A stretch of 10,838 nucleotides of DNA from JAICTV01 sp035634055 (GTDB taxonomy: Bacteria > Planctomycetota > Phycisphaerae > Tepidisphaerales > Tepidisphaeraceae), in NCBI GenBank assembly GCA_035634055.1, contig DASQDR010000203.1, positions 1 to 10,838 of the forward strand. Reading direction: 5' to 3'. Below are positions 1-6,705 of the stretch, piece after piece. Under the pieces are notes generated by a model, which saw only the letters and a list, made by a program, of their open reading frames with translations, was not told where the DNA came from and did no database searches. The translations under genes were made by a program, and so were the position numbers. Within the stretch, counting starts at the first letter, position 1. Each line of letters opens with the position of its first letter.

Positions 1-480
1 AACGTCGTGGTCGTGCGCAAGGCGGACCTGGCGGCGATCGACGAGCAGATCCGCGCGGAGAACGCCAAGCTCCCCGAGATCGAGCGCCGCCACGCCGCCG
101 CCAAGGAGCGATCCGACGAGCTGGAGCGCGCCAGCGACACCGTCACCGACCGCTTCGGCAATACCCGCCGCGTGCAGCGCAACTCGGAGCGCGTGATCGG
201 CGAGGCGCGCGTGGCGGTGGATCGCGTCGTCGACGAGAAGCGCAAGCTCAAGCAGCGCGTCGCGCGCCTCGAGCGCGAGAAGGTCACCGCCGCCAGCACG
301 CGCACCATCGTCGGCAAGCTGGACGACGGCACCGCCGTCCAGGTGGACGTGGACGCGCCGGCCATGATCGCGCTGGCGGATGAGTTGGCGACGGGCGTGA
401 AGTACAACGTCGCCGGGGTCGGCCGGATCGTCGAGGGCGTCCTCCGCGTCAAGCCCCGCACCATCGTCCCGGCGGAGTGA
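1..480 (+). CDS. Coiled-coil protein of unknown function, 3' part (5' end outside the window)
   Basis: I do not recognise the family. The frame is open from the first base to a TGA at 478-480, so the gene probably begins upstream. A GTG at position 7 or 13 could serve as start, but too little upstream sequence is visible to show a ribosome binding site. About 157 residues are visible. Roughly the first 95 are highly charged and rich in Glu, Arg, Lys and Ala, with two helical stretches (about residues 2-45 and 60-95 from the GTG at 7) that look like an antiparallel coiled-coil hairpin around a short 'DRFGNTRR' turn. The last 60 residues change character to a beta-like, Gly/Val-rich segment ('TIVGKLDDGTAVQVDVD', then 'YNVAGVGRIVEG'), perhaps a small barrel. 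There is no signal peptide or membrane segment in the visible part, so it is probably cytoplasmic. Confidence 0.75.
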   Translation, partial: NVVVVRKADLAAIDEQIRAENAKLPEIERRHAAAKERSDELERASDTVTDRFGNTRRVQRNSERVIGEARVAVDRVVDEKRKLKQRVARLEREKVTAASTRTIVGKLDDGTAVQVDVDAPAMIALADELATGVKYNVAGVGRIVEGVLRVKPRTIVPAE

Positions 481-724
481 CCGCCAGGCGACGTCGAAGC
501 GCCCTCTCGCCGCCGCGGCCGCCCCCGGCGCGCTCGCGGTTATTCCGGTGCGCGCGTCAGCCGCCCGCGGGACGCGCGCGCCTCTCTCACTGCCGTTTGC
601 TATTTTCACCCTTGTCCGGGGCTCACGCTTAGTCCTAGTGTCCGCCCATGGGCAGGCGGCGGCGGGCGGTCCCGCGGCCGCGCGCCTGGGTTTCATCAGT
701 CCCCCCGTGCGAAGGAGTCAGGCA

Positions 725-1414
725 ATGAAGACGATTTCACGTTCGACGGCAACGGCAATGGTTGTAATGTTGGTGGCGCTGGCGGCAGCCGGAGGCTGCC
801 AGACCACCCCGAAGACCGAGGCGAAGCGCGAGAGCCTCCAGGAACAGGCGCAGGCGGCCATCAGCCGCCTCCAGGGCGAGGACCCCGGCCTGCGCCAGGT
901 GATGGAGCGCGGCTACGGCCACGCCATCTTCCCCAGCGTCGGCAAGGGCGGCGTCATCGTCGGCGGCGCCTATGGGCAGGGCGTCGTCTACGAGCAGGGA
1001 CAACGCTCCGGCTACGCGGACCTCAAGCAGGCAACGGTCGGCGCGCAGCTCGGCGGGCAAACCTTCTCCGAGCTGATCGTCTTCGAGAACCGCGACGCCA
1101 TGGAACGCTTCAAGAGCAACCAACTCACCTTCGCCGCCAACGCCTCCGCCGTCGCCATCAAGTCCGGCGCCGCCGCCAGCGCGCGCTATGACAATGGCGT
1201 GATGATCTTCACCCATCCCAACGGTGGGCTGATGTTCGAGGCGTCGGTCGGCGGGCAGCAGTTCACCTACCGCGCCGGCGAGGGCGGCCCCACCACCCGC
1301 GACGCCGAGACCGCCCACACCGAAACCACCCGCACCGAGACCCGCACGCGGACGTCGCCGGACAGCAACCGCGACGGCGGCGGCGCGAAGATGGAGGTGG
1401 AAGTCGGCAAGTGA
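725..1414 (+). CDS. SYLF/Ysc84-domain lipoprotein
   Basis: A 229-aa predicted lipoprotein. The N-terminus has a hydrophobic signal (residues 11-23) followed by AGGC, with Cys25 as the likely lipidation site. Residues about 50-182 match the SYLF (Ysc84, lipid-binding) domain: a helical start, then 'GYGHAIFPSVGKGGVIVGG', 'GYADLKQATVGAQLGGQTFSE', 'IVFENRDAMERF' and the closing 'GGLMFEASVGGQQFTY'. Bacterial members are usually small exported lipoproteins of unclear function; eukaryotic relatives bind membrane lipids. The C-terminal tail (about 188-222) is a low-complexity Thr/Arg/Glu stretch, probably disordered. The start at 725 is preferred over an in-frame ATG at 548 because GAAGGAG lies at 711-717 with 7-nt spacing, and because it puts the signal sequence at the N-terminus. 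The family call is firm; the function is not known. Confidence 0.9.
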   Translation: MKTISRSTATAMVVMLVALAAAGGCQTTPKTEAKRESLQEQAQAAISRLQGEDPGLRQVMERGYGHAIFPSVGKGGVIVGGAYGQGVVYEQGQRSGYADLKQATVGAQLGGQTFSELIVFENRDAMERFKSNQLTFAANASAVAIKSGAAASARYDNGVMIFTHPNGGLMFEASVGGQQFTYRAGEGGPTTRDAETAHTETTRTETRTRTSPDSNRDGGGAKMEVEVGK

Positions 1415-1476
1415 CCGCGCGGCCGAGGCGGCGCGCCGCAGAGCCTCTTTCAGAAAACGCCACGCCACCCTCTTCC

Positions 1477-1583
1477 GTGGCACGGGCGCCTCGCGCTTGC
1501 AGCAATCGCGGAGCGAGCATAGCGGGATAGAAGACCGCTCCGCGGCAGATGAATGGGCGAGGCGGCAATGCCACGTTGAAGAT
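1477..1583. repeat. Decayed, facing pair of the structured repeat found at 6424-6733
   Basis: At 1477-1490 'GTGGCACGGGCGCC' resembles the start of the repeat unit (GTGGCATGGGCTCC), and 1501-1517 'AGCAATCGCGGAGCGAG' matches its fourth hairpin (TCGC-GGA-GCGA). The opposite strand carries a second copy: read in reverse, 1583-1566 gives TCTTCAACGTGGCATTGC, like the unit edge TCTTCACGTGGCATGGG, and CCGC-GGA-GCGG lies further along at about 1535-1545. The two copies face each other, as in the better preserved cluster. The middle hairpins are not recognisable. The open frames crossing this stretch look non-coding. Confidence 0.55.
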
Positions 1584-1694
1584 CGCGGACTTGGCAACAG
1601 ATCGCCGCCCCCCGCCCTCGTCGGGATGGGGATAGCCTTTCAGGTTGCGTCGTCCCTCCTCTGCAACGCCACCCGTATCCGACTGCCGCGCCTC

Positions 1695-1735
1695 CGCCCC
1701 CGCTATCGGAGAGGGAGCGGGGGCGTTCTTATTTT
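1695..1735 (+). terminator. Intrinsic terminator
   Basis: A perfect 10-bp GC-rich stem (CGCCCCCGCT at 1695-1704 with AGCGGGGGCG at 1716-1725) and an 11-nt loop, followed directly by TTCTTATTTT. It faces the plus strand. It lies 280 nt after the SYLF gene and 65 nt before the dapL start, so it either ends a long 3' UTR or small transcript, or insulates dapL from upstream reading. Confidence 0.8.
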
Positions 1736-1759
1736 ACGGCGCGGGCGCCGCCTCGCGCC

Positions 1760-1793
1760 CGGTTGATTTCCCCCCGCCATCGGCTATCAACCG
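1760..1793 (+). promoter_or_regulatory. Candidate dapL promoter overlapped by an 8-bp inverted repeat
   Basis: TTGATT (1763-1768) and TATCAA (1785-1790) are 16 nt apart, a plausible -35/-10 pair. The -10 ends 9 nt before the dapL ATG, so the transcript would have almost no leader, in keeping with the absence of a Shine-Dalgarno. The two boxes are also parts of a perfect inverted repeat, CGGTTGAT (1760-1767) and ATCAACCG (1786-1793), with an 18-nt spacer. This could be a repressor site, or the symmetry could be incidental. Confidence 0.35.
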
Positions 1794-1799
1794 CACCCT

Positions 1800-3047
1800 A
1801 TGGCGCGCATCAACGACAACTACCTAAAGCTCAAGGCCGGCTATCTGTTCCCCGAGATCGGCCGGCGCGTGGCGGCGTTCGCCAAGGCGAACCCGGAGGC
1901 GGGGAAGAAGATCATCCGCATGGGGATCGGTGACGTGACCGAGCCGCTGCCGCCGGCCGTCGTCGAGGCGATGCACAAGGCGGTTGACGAGATGGCCCGC
2001 CGCGAAACCTTCCGCGGCTACCCTCCCGAGCAGGGGTACGACTTCCTCCGCGACGCGATCGCGACCAACGACTTCCAGGCGCGCGGGTGCAACGTGTCGG
2101 CCGACGAGATCTTCATCTCCGACGGCTCCAAGTGCGACTGCGGCAACATCCTCGACATCTTCGGCCCCGGCAACACCGTGGCCGTGACCGACCCCGTCTA
2201 CCCGGTGTACGTCGACACCAACGTGATGGACGGCAACACCGGCCCCGCCGCCGGCGAGGGCGGAGAGTACGAGGGGCTGGTCTACCTGCGCGCGACCGCC
2301 GAGAACGACTTCACCCCCGAGGTGCCCAAGCGGCGGGTGGACGTGGTCTACCTCTGCTCGCCGAACAACCCCACCGGCACGGTCGCCTCGCGGCAGACGC
2401 TCACTAACTGGGTGAACTACGCGCGGCAGAACGACGCAGTCATCTTCTTCGACGCCGCGTACGAGTCGTACATCACCGACGAATCCATCCCGCACTCGAT
2501 CTACGAGATTGACGGCGCGCGCGACGTGGCGATCGAGTTCCGCAGCTTCAGCAAGCTGGCCGGCTTCACCGGCGTGCGCTGCGCGTTCACGGTGGTGCCG
2601 AAGTCGCTCAAGGGGAAAAACGCCGCCGGCGAGGCGGTCGACCTGCACCGCCTTTGGTACCGGCGGCAGACGACGAAGTTCAACGGCGTCTCCTACGTCA
2701 CCCAGCGCGGCGCCGAGGCCGTCTACAGCGACGCCGGCCGGCAACAGGTCCGCGGGCTGGTCAGCTTCTACCTGGAGAACGCGAGCAAGATCCGCCAAAG
2801 CCTGTCGGCCGCGGGCCTGAAGACCTACGGCGGCGTCAACGCCCCCTACGTCTGGGTGAAGACGCCGCGCAACCTGTCGAGCTGGGACACGTTCGACCTG
2901 CTGCTGAACCGTGCCAACGTGGTGGTCACCCCCGGCAGCGGCTTCGGCGTCAGCGGGGAAGGATACTTCCGCGTCAGCGCCTTCAACTCGCGAGCGAACG
3001 TGGAAGAAGCGATTGGGAGGATCACGCGCGCCATCGCCGCGACCTGA
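1800..3047 (+). CDS. dapL: LL-diaminopimelate aminotransferase
   Basis: A PLP-dependent class I/II aminotransferase (415 aa, the usual length). In this family the enzyme converts L-tetrahydrodipicolinate directly to LL-diaminopimelate with glutamate as amino donor, bypassing the succinylated or acetylated steps, and so supplies lysine and peptidoglycan precursors. Visible landmarks are the N-terminal 'INDNYLKLKAGYLFPEI', the 'GIGDVTEPLP' substrate loop, 'SDGSKCD' (108-113), 'SPNNPTG' (187-193), 'FDAAYE' (217-222), the Schiff-base lysine K252 in 'SFSKLAGFTGVR', and the C-terminal 'GEGYFRVSAFNSR' (386-398) with R391 placed to bind a substrate carboxylate. No residue appears to be missing. The ATG at 1800 matches the conserved N-terminus but has no Shine-Dalgarno. 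The gene stands alone, with a terminator upstream and a convergent neighbour 58 nt downstream. Its presence suggests a diaminopimelate-containing wall, a point of interest in planctomycetes. Confidence 0.97.
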   Translation: MARINDNYLKLKAGYLFPEIGRRVAAFAKANPEAGKKIIRMGIGDVTEPLPPAVVEAMHKAVDEMARRETFRGYPPEQGYDFLRDAIATNDFQARGCNVSADEIFISDGSKCDCGNILDIFGPGNTVAVTDPVYPVYVDTNVMDGNTGPAAGEGGEYEGLVYLRATAENDFTPEVPKRRVDVVYLCSPNNPTGTVASRQTLTNWVNYARQNDAVIFFDAAYESYITDESIPHSIYEIDGARDVAIEFRSFSKLAGFTGVRCAFTVVPKSLKGKNAAGEAVDLHRLWYRRQTTKFNGVSYVTQRGAEAVYSDAGRQQVRGLVSFYLENASKIRQSLSAAGLKTYGGVNAPYVWVKTPRNLSSWDTFDLLLNRANVVVTPGSGFGVSGEGYFRVSAFNSRANVEEAIGRITRAIAAT

Positions 3048-3105
3048 CGCGACGGTGCGGACGGTCGGCGGTCTGCGCAGGCGACGGCGATCCGCCCGCG
3101 GCGGT

Positions 3106-4089
3106 TCACACGCCCGCGCGCACGTTGGACGGGCGCGACGGCAGCACGGCCGGGTTCACCGTCACCTCCACCGCCGGCGTGCGGTGTTGCCGCTCGCCGG
3201 TGTGCGTGGTGTACGGCTGGCCGCTCCGCCGCGAGCTGCCCGGCAGCGGCGCTTGCCCCTCCATCTGCGCCACCGTCTCGGCGGAGACCTCATCGGTCCA
3301 GACGAGGAACTTCTCCAGCACCGCGACCCCAAAGGAGGTGGTCAGCGCCACGTCGGTCGCGTCGCGCCCGCGCGCCATCAGCACGCGCGCGATCCGCGGC
3401 TTGTGGTGCCGCGCGTCCAGCGTGTACCAGCCGCTGCCCAGGTAGACCTCGAACCACGCGCTGAAGTCCATCGGCGACGGGTTCGCCGGCACGCCGATGT
3501 CGCCGAGGTAGCCGGTCGCGTAGCGCGCCGGCACGTTCAGCGCCCGCAGCAGCGTGATGGCGACGTGCTGGAAGTCGCGGCAGACGCCGGTCCCGTCGTC
3601 GCAGACCATCTTTGCGGTCTTGGTGGGGCTGGCGTACTGGTAACCGAACTGCACGCGCGCGTGGACCCAGTCCATCACCGCCTGCACGCGCTCCCAGGTC
3701 GCGGGGGTCTTGCCGAACAGGTCCCACGCCATCTGCGACATCACGTCCACCTCGCAGTAGCGGCTGGACATCAGGTACGGCAGGCACTCGGTGGGAAGGT
3801 CCTGAACGGGGTGCAGCCTGGCCCCCTGGATGGTTGGTTCGGGCAGACCGCTGTCGACCGCGACGTTGTCGTACGTGAGCCGCAGCCGCCCCGCCGGCGC
3901 GAGGATGCGCGTGGCGCGGTTGCCGAAGGCGTCGATGAACGTCTCGCACATCGTCGGCGCCGGCTCGACGATCACGCGGTCCGGGCGGCGCAGGAACGCC
4001 AGCCGCTCCGGGTGCGCGTGCAGCATCAGGAGCATCGGGGTCTCGGCCGGGATGTTGTACTGGAGATCGAAGCCGATGCGGACGTACAT
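3106..4089 (-). CDS. Transglutaminase-like (COG1305-type) protein
   Basis: A 327-aa protein of the bacterial transglutaminase/papain-like superfamily; such proteins are usually thought to be proteases or amidases. Residues 1-100 form the beta-rich N-terminal domain typical of the family ('MYVRIGFDLQY... MLLMLHAHPER'). The core runs from about 120 to 260: 'FGYQYASPTKTA', the nucleophile C170 in 'GTGVCRDFQHVA', 'PARYATGYLGDIGVP', 'DFSAWFEVYL' and D225 in 'WYTLDARHH', followed by 'PRIARVLMARGRDATDVALTTSFG'. The usual catalytic His before Ala-Trp is Ser210 here. The tail after about 280 is Pro/Ser/Arg-rich and looks disordered. There is no signal peptide, so it is probably cytoplasmic. The start at 4089 is chosen over an upstream ATG at 4155 because GAAAGG precedes it by about 7 nt and the family alignment begins there. 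It converges on dapL. Confidence 0.9.
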   Translation of the reverse strand: MYVRIGFDLQYNIPAETPMLLMLHAHPERLAFLRRPDRVIVEPAPTMCETFIDAFGNRATRILAPAGRLRLTYDNVAVDSGLPEPTIQGARLHPVQDLPTECLPYLMSSRYCEVDVMSQMAWDLFGKTPATWERVQAVMDWVHARVQFGYQYASPTKTAKMVCDDGTGVCRDFQHVAITLLRALNVPARYATGYLGDIGVPANPSPMDFSAWFEVYLGSGWYTLDARHHKPRIARVLMARGRDATDVALTTSFGVAVLEKFLVWTDEVSAETVAQMEGQAPLPGSSRRSGQPYTTHTGERQHRTPAVEVTVNPAVLPSRPSNVRAGV

Positions 4090-4153
4090 GGAGCGCCTTT
4101 CTTGGTCAAATTTCGAAACGTACACACACTCGCGCCCCGGATCGTCGCCCCTC

Positions 4154-4183
4154 ACCCTAGCAACGAAGCAACCCTTCTGACAA
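4154..4183 (-). promoter_or_regulatory. Candidate promoter of the transglutaminase-like gene
   Basis: On the minus strand TTGTCA (4183-4178) is followed after 18 nt by TAGGGT (4159-4154). The -35 has one mismatch to TTGACA, while the -10 is weak. It would give a leader of about 60 nt containing the GAAAGG ribosome binding site. Confidence 0.3.
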
Positions 4184-4540
4184 CGACGAATCCCATGCCG
4201 ATCCGCCGATTCCTTAGGGTTTGGTTATGGTTTGACTGACGCGCACCCCCGCCGCGCAACGCTGAGAGCGCCGGAGGTCGCAGGATTAACAAACTACACC
4301 GTCGCGTCCGGTCGTCCGACGCGCTAACGAGATTTCCCCCGCACAGCAGTGCCAGCGCCACTTCCGCAACGGAGCGGGCAGGACCGGTGGCGCCGGTCGG
4401 CAGGTCCAAGACTCCGCTTGCGGTTTCGCCCCGAACGTCAGGCCGCCTCATTCGTCATCCTCGCGCACGTGCTCCGCCGCACCTGGTCCGCGCCAGTCAG
4501 ACACCTCGACGCCCCTCACAAGCACGCGCGCCCGACGGGC

Positions 4541-4546
4541 TACAAT
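4541..4546 (+). promoter_or_regulatory. -10 element for a leaderless start of the Clp_N-P450 gene
   Basis: TACAAT is one base from the TATAAT consensus and ends 7 nt before the ATG at 4554. Transcription would therefore begin at or next to the start codon. There is no Shine-Dalgarno and no good -35. The same geometry occurs at 8190. Confidence 0.5.
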
Positions 4547-4553
4547 CCTGCCG

Positions 4554-6344
4554 ATGTGGGAACGATTTCCGCCACGGATGCGCAAGGCGATCACCGCCGC
4601 ACTGGAAGATGCCGGCCGCGCCGGCAGCGGCGAGGCGACGGCCGAGCACCTGCTGGCCGCGATCGCCAGGGACCCCGCCTGCGCCGCCAACTTCATGTTC
4701 GAGCAGGCGGGCATCGCGCCGGCGGCGCTGCTGGAGCGGCTGAAGCCTTCCGACGGCCACGGTGACGGCAACAGCGCCGCGCCCCGCCCGGAGCGCGCAA
4801 GCAAGTTCTCGTCGTCCGCCCTGCACGTGCTGGACGTCGCCACCGCGGAGGCCGAGCGCGTCGGCGACCGTCACGTCGGCACCGAGCACATCGCGCTCGC
4901 TCTCAGCGTCACCAACAGCACGCCCGCCGCGGCCGCCCTGCGCGAGATGGGCTTCACCCGCGAGCGCGGGCTGGCCGCGCTGAAGGCGTGGCACCGCCGC
5001 GGCATGCCGCGCCGCCCGCCGGGCGCGATGGGCACGATGTTCCGCTCGCCCCCGCTGCGGTGGCTCCGGCCGGTGCTGCACTATCCCGCGCTGGCGTGGA
5101 ACGTGTTCGTCAACAAGAGCCTGGGGCATCCCGGCTTCGTCAGCAACCCCTACCCGCTCTACCGAAAGCTGCGCCGGACGCAGCCGGTGCGCAAGGACCC
5201 GCTGGCGCCGGTATGGGTGATCACCAGTTACGCCGAGACGATGACGATGCTGCGCGACCCGCGGTTCAAGAAGGACCCCTTCGCCTCCGAGCGCCTGCCG
5301 CCGGTCGTGCGCGAGCAACTGAAGGTATCCGACGCGTCGGCCGGGCGCGCGTCGCTGGAGATGGTGTCGATGCTTTTCCTCGACCCGCCCGAGCACTCGC
5401 GCGTGCGCGGGATCTTCACCAAGGCGTTCACACCGCGACGGCTGGAGAGCTTCCGCCCGCGCATCCAGCAGATCACCGACAAGCTGCTCGACCGCGCCGA
5501 GCAGCGCGCCCGCGCCGGCGACGGCACCATCGACCTGGTGCGCGACCTGGCCTACCCGCTGCCGGTCACGGTGATCGCCGAGCTGCTCGGGTTCCCGCCG
5601 GAGGATTTCGAGAAGATCAAGAAGTGGTCCGACGAGATGGCCGAGGCGCTGGCGCTCAAGCCGAGCGAGGAGGCGCAGGCCCGCGCGTACCACGCGCGGC
5701 AGGAGATCCGGCAGTACTTCGAGGGGATCACCAGGCAGCTCAAGGAGAAGCCCGGCGAGAACCTTGTCAGCGCGCTCCTCACCGGCGAGGCGTACGGCGA
5801 GCGCGGGGATCGCCTGAGCGCAGACGAATTGTTTTCCAACTCGATCCTCCTGCTGGCGGCCGGGCACGAGACCACGACGGGGCTGATCGGCAACGGCGTG
5901 CTGGCGCTGCTGCGCCATCCGGAGCAGTTGCGCGACCTGCGCGAGCACCCCGACGAGCTGATCGAGTCGGCCGTCGAGGAGCTGCTGCGCTACGACCCGC
6001 CGGTTCAGTGGACCAGCCGCGTCACCGGCGAGACTCTGACGCTCGGCGGGCAGGAGATCGAGCGCGGGCAGATCCTGCTGGCATCGGTCGCGGCGGCCAA
6101 CCGCGACCCGGCGGTCTTCCCCGACCCGGACAAGCTCGACCTCCGCCGCAAGGAGAACAAGCACCTCGCCTTCGGCAGCGGCATCCATTTCTGCCTCGGC
6201 GCCGCGCTCGCGCGGTGGGAGGCGCAGGTGGCCATCGGCACCCTCATCCGCCGCTACCCCAACCTCCGCCTGGCGAGACAGAAGATCCGCTGGCGAAAAG
6301 GCATCACCTTCCGCGGCCTGCACGCCCTGCGCCTGCACATCTGA
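4554..6344 (+). CDS. Clp N-terminal domain fused to a cytochrome P450
   Basis: A 596-aa protein with two parts in one uninterrupted frame. Residues 1-64 and 84-148 are two Clp_N repeats ('FPPRMRKAITAALEDA... ATAEHLLAAIARD', then 'FSSSALHVLDVATAEAERVG... HVGTEHIALALS'), the helical module that in ClpA/ClpC binds adaptors and substrates. No AAA+ domain or Walker motif follows. From about 195 to the end is a full bacterial class-I-type P450: 'NPYPLYRKLRRTQPV', C-helix 'DPPEHSRVRGIFTKAF' (277-292), I-helix 'AAGHETTT' (435-442), the ExxR pair E476/R479, and the heme loop 'FGSGIHFCLGAALAR' with ligand Cys547. All P450 essentials are intact, so it should bind heme and activate oxygen using external ferredoxin partners, none of which are encoded here. 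Residues 150-190 form a basic, aromatic linker ('PPLRWLRPVLHYPALAW'), perhaps membrane-associated. The substrate is unknown. No ribosome binding site precedes internal Met151, which supports one fused product. Confidence 0.93.
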   Translation: MWERFPPRMRKAITAALEDAGRAGSGEATAEHLLAAIARDPACAANFMFEQAGIAPAALLERLKPSDGHGDGNSAAPRPERASKFSSSALHVLDVATAEAERVGDRHVGTEHIALALSVTNSTPAAAALREMGFTRERGLAALKAWHRRGMPRRPPGAMGTMFRSPPLRWLRPVLHYPALAWNVFVNKSLGHPGFVSNPYPLYRKLRRTQPVRKDPLAPVWVITSYAETMTMLRDPRFKKDPFASERLPPVVREQLKVSDASAGRASLEMVSMLFLDPPEHSRVRGIFTKAFTPRRLESFRPRIQQITDKLLDRAEQRARAGDGTIDLVRDLAYPLPVTVIAELLGFPPEDFEKIKKWSDEMAEALALKPSEEAQARAYHARQEIRQYFEGITRQLKEKPGENLVSALLTGEAYGERGDRLSADELFSNSILLLAAGHETTTGLIGNGVLALLRHPEQLRDLREHPDELIESAVEELLRYDPPVQWTSRVTGETLTLGGQEIERGQILLASVAAANRDPAVFPDPDKLDLRRKENKHLAFGSGIHFCLGAALARWEAQVAIGTLIRRYPNLRLARQKIRWRKGITFRGLHALRLHI

Positions 6345-6423
6345 TGAGATGCGGCACGCACGCACCCCCCCGCCGGCCGCACGGGCGCGCCCGACGACGA
6401 TCTTGTCGGCGGAGCGTCTTTAC

Positions 6424-6507
6424 GTGGCATGGGCTCCCAGCCCATGGCGCGTGTACTCACGCGCTCGCGGCGCAGCGAAGCAACCATCGCGGAGCGATCT
6501 CCTCCTC
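6424..6507 (+). repeat. Structured repeat, copy 1
   Basis: An 84-nt unit of four consecutive hairpins. H1 is CATGGGCT-CCC-AGCCCATG (6428-6446). H2 is GCGCGTG-TACT-CACGCGC (6447-6464). H3 is TCGC with GCGA around GGCGCA (6465-6478), shortened in this copy. H4 is ATCGC-GGA-GCGAT (6486-6498). It is followed immediately by copy 2 in the same orientation. Confidence 0.9.
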
Positions 6508-6598
6508 GTGGCATGGGCTCCCAGCCCATGGCGTGCGCACTCGCACGCTCGCGGCGCAGCCGCGAAGAAGCAATTGCGGAGCGATCTTTTCCGCGCCC
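6508..6598 (+). repeat. Structured repeat, copy 2
   Basis: A 91-nt unit identical to copy 1 over its first 26 nt. H1 is at 6512-6530. H2 is GCGTGCG-CACT-CGCACGC (6531-6548). H3 is TCGCGGC-GCA-GCCGCGA (6549-6565). H4 is ATTGC-GGA-GCGAT (6573-6585), with one G-T wobble. The H2 stem differs from copy 1 at two pairs, and both sides changed together. Confidence 0.9.
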
Positions 6599-6611
6599 GT
6601 GGCGTTGCCTG

Positions 6612-6705
6612 AAGATCCGCTGGCCGCGGATAGCTTTGATCGGGCTGCGCCCGATGTGCGTGGGTACACGCACCATAGGCTCGGAGCCCATGCCACGTGA
6701 AGACA
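6612..6705 (-). repeat. Structured repeat, inverted copy 3
   Basis: The same element on the opposite strand, read from 6705 to 6612. H1 at 6692-6674 has one mismatch. H2 is GTGCGTG-TACC-CACGCAC (6673-6656). H3 is ATCGGGC-GCA-GCCCGAT (6655-6639). H4 is ATCCGC-GGCCA-GCGGAT (6631-6615). Order, loop sequences and pairing are kept while much of the stem sequence differs from copies 1 and 2. Confidence 0.85.

Larger units (their letters stand above)
4090..4553. other. Divergent intergenic region (464 nt)
   Basis: This separates the minus-strand transglutaminase-like gene from the plus-strand P450 fusion. I see promoter candidates at both edges (listed separately) and small inverted repeats, such as ACCGG/CCGGT around 4382-4396 and GCGTC/GACGC at 4304-4322. 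The open frames here lack start signals and recognisable protein character. The stretch around 4195-4300 is richer in A+T than its surroundings. Confidence 0.6.

Noticed and set aside
612..640. Sigma-70-like promoter before the SYLF gene (TTGTCC near 612)
   Set aside because: No acceptable -10 hexamer at 16-18 nt; the match is not better than chance.
548..724. N-terminal extension of the SYLF protein from an upstream ATG
   Set aside because: It would bury the lipoprotein signal 59 residues inside the protein; a strong ribosome binding site marks the ATG at 725.
4090..4155. Upstream start of the transglutaminase-like protein at 4155
   Set aside because: The extra 22 residues are not like the family's N-terminus, and GAAAGG is correctly placed for the ATG at 4089.
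2911..4239. A 442-codon plus-strand frame across the transglutaminase-like gene
   Set aside because: It is antisense to a well-supported gene and extremely Arg/Val/His-rich with no recognisable domain.
4497..6365. A 622-codon open frame on the minus strand, antisense to the P450 fusion
   Set aside because: It is longer than the real gene but has low-complexity Arg/Ala/Leu/Val/Gly composition and no family motif. It is a GC-skew shadow of the P450 coding frame.
4988..6700. A 570-codon plus-strand frame overlapping the P450 in another phase
   Set aside because: It is Ala/Arg/Pro-rich with no motifs, while the overlapping frame has every P450 signature. Its end crosses the repeat cluster and produces repeated 'WHGLPAHG' peptides only because the DNA repeats.
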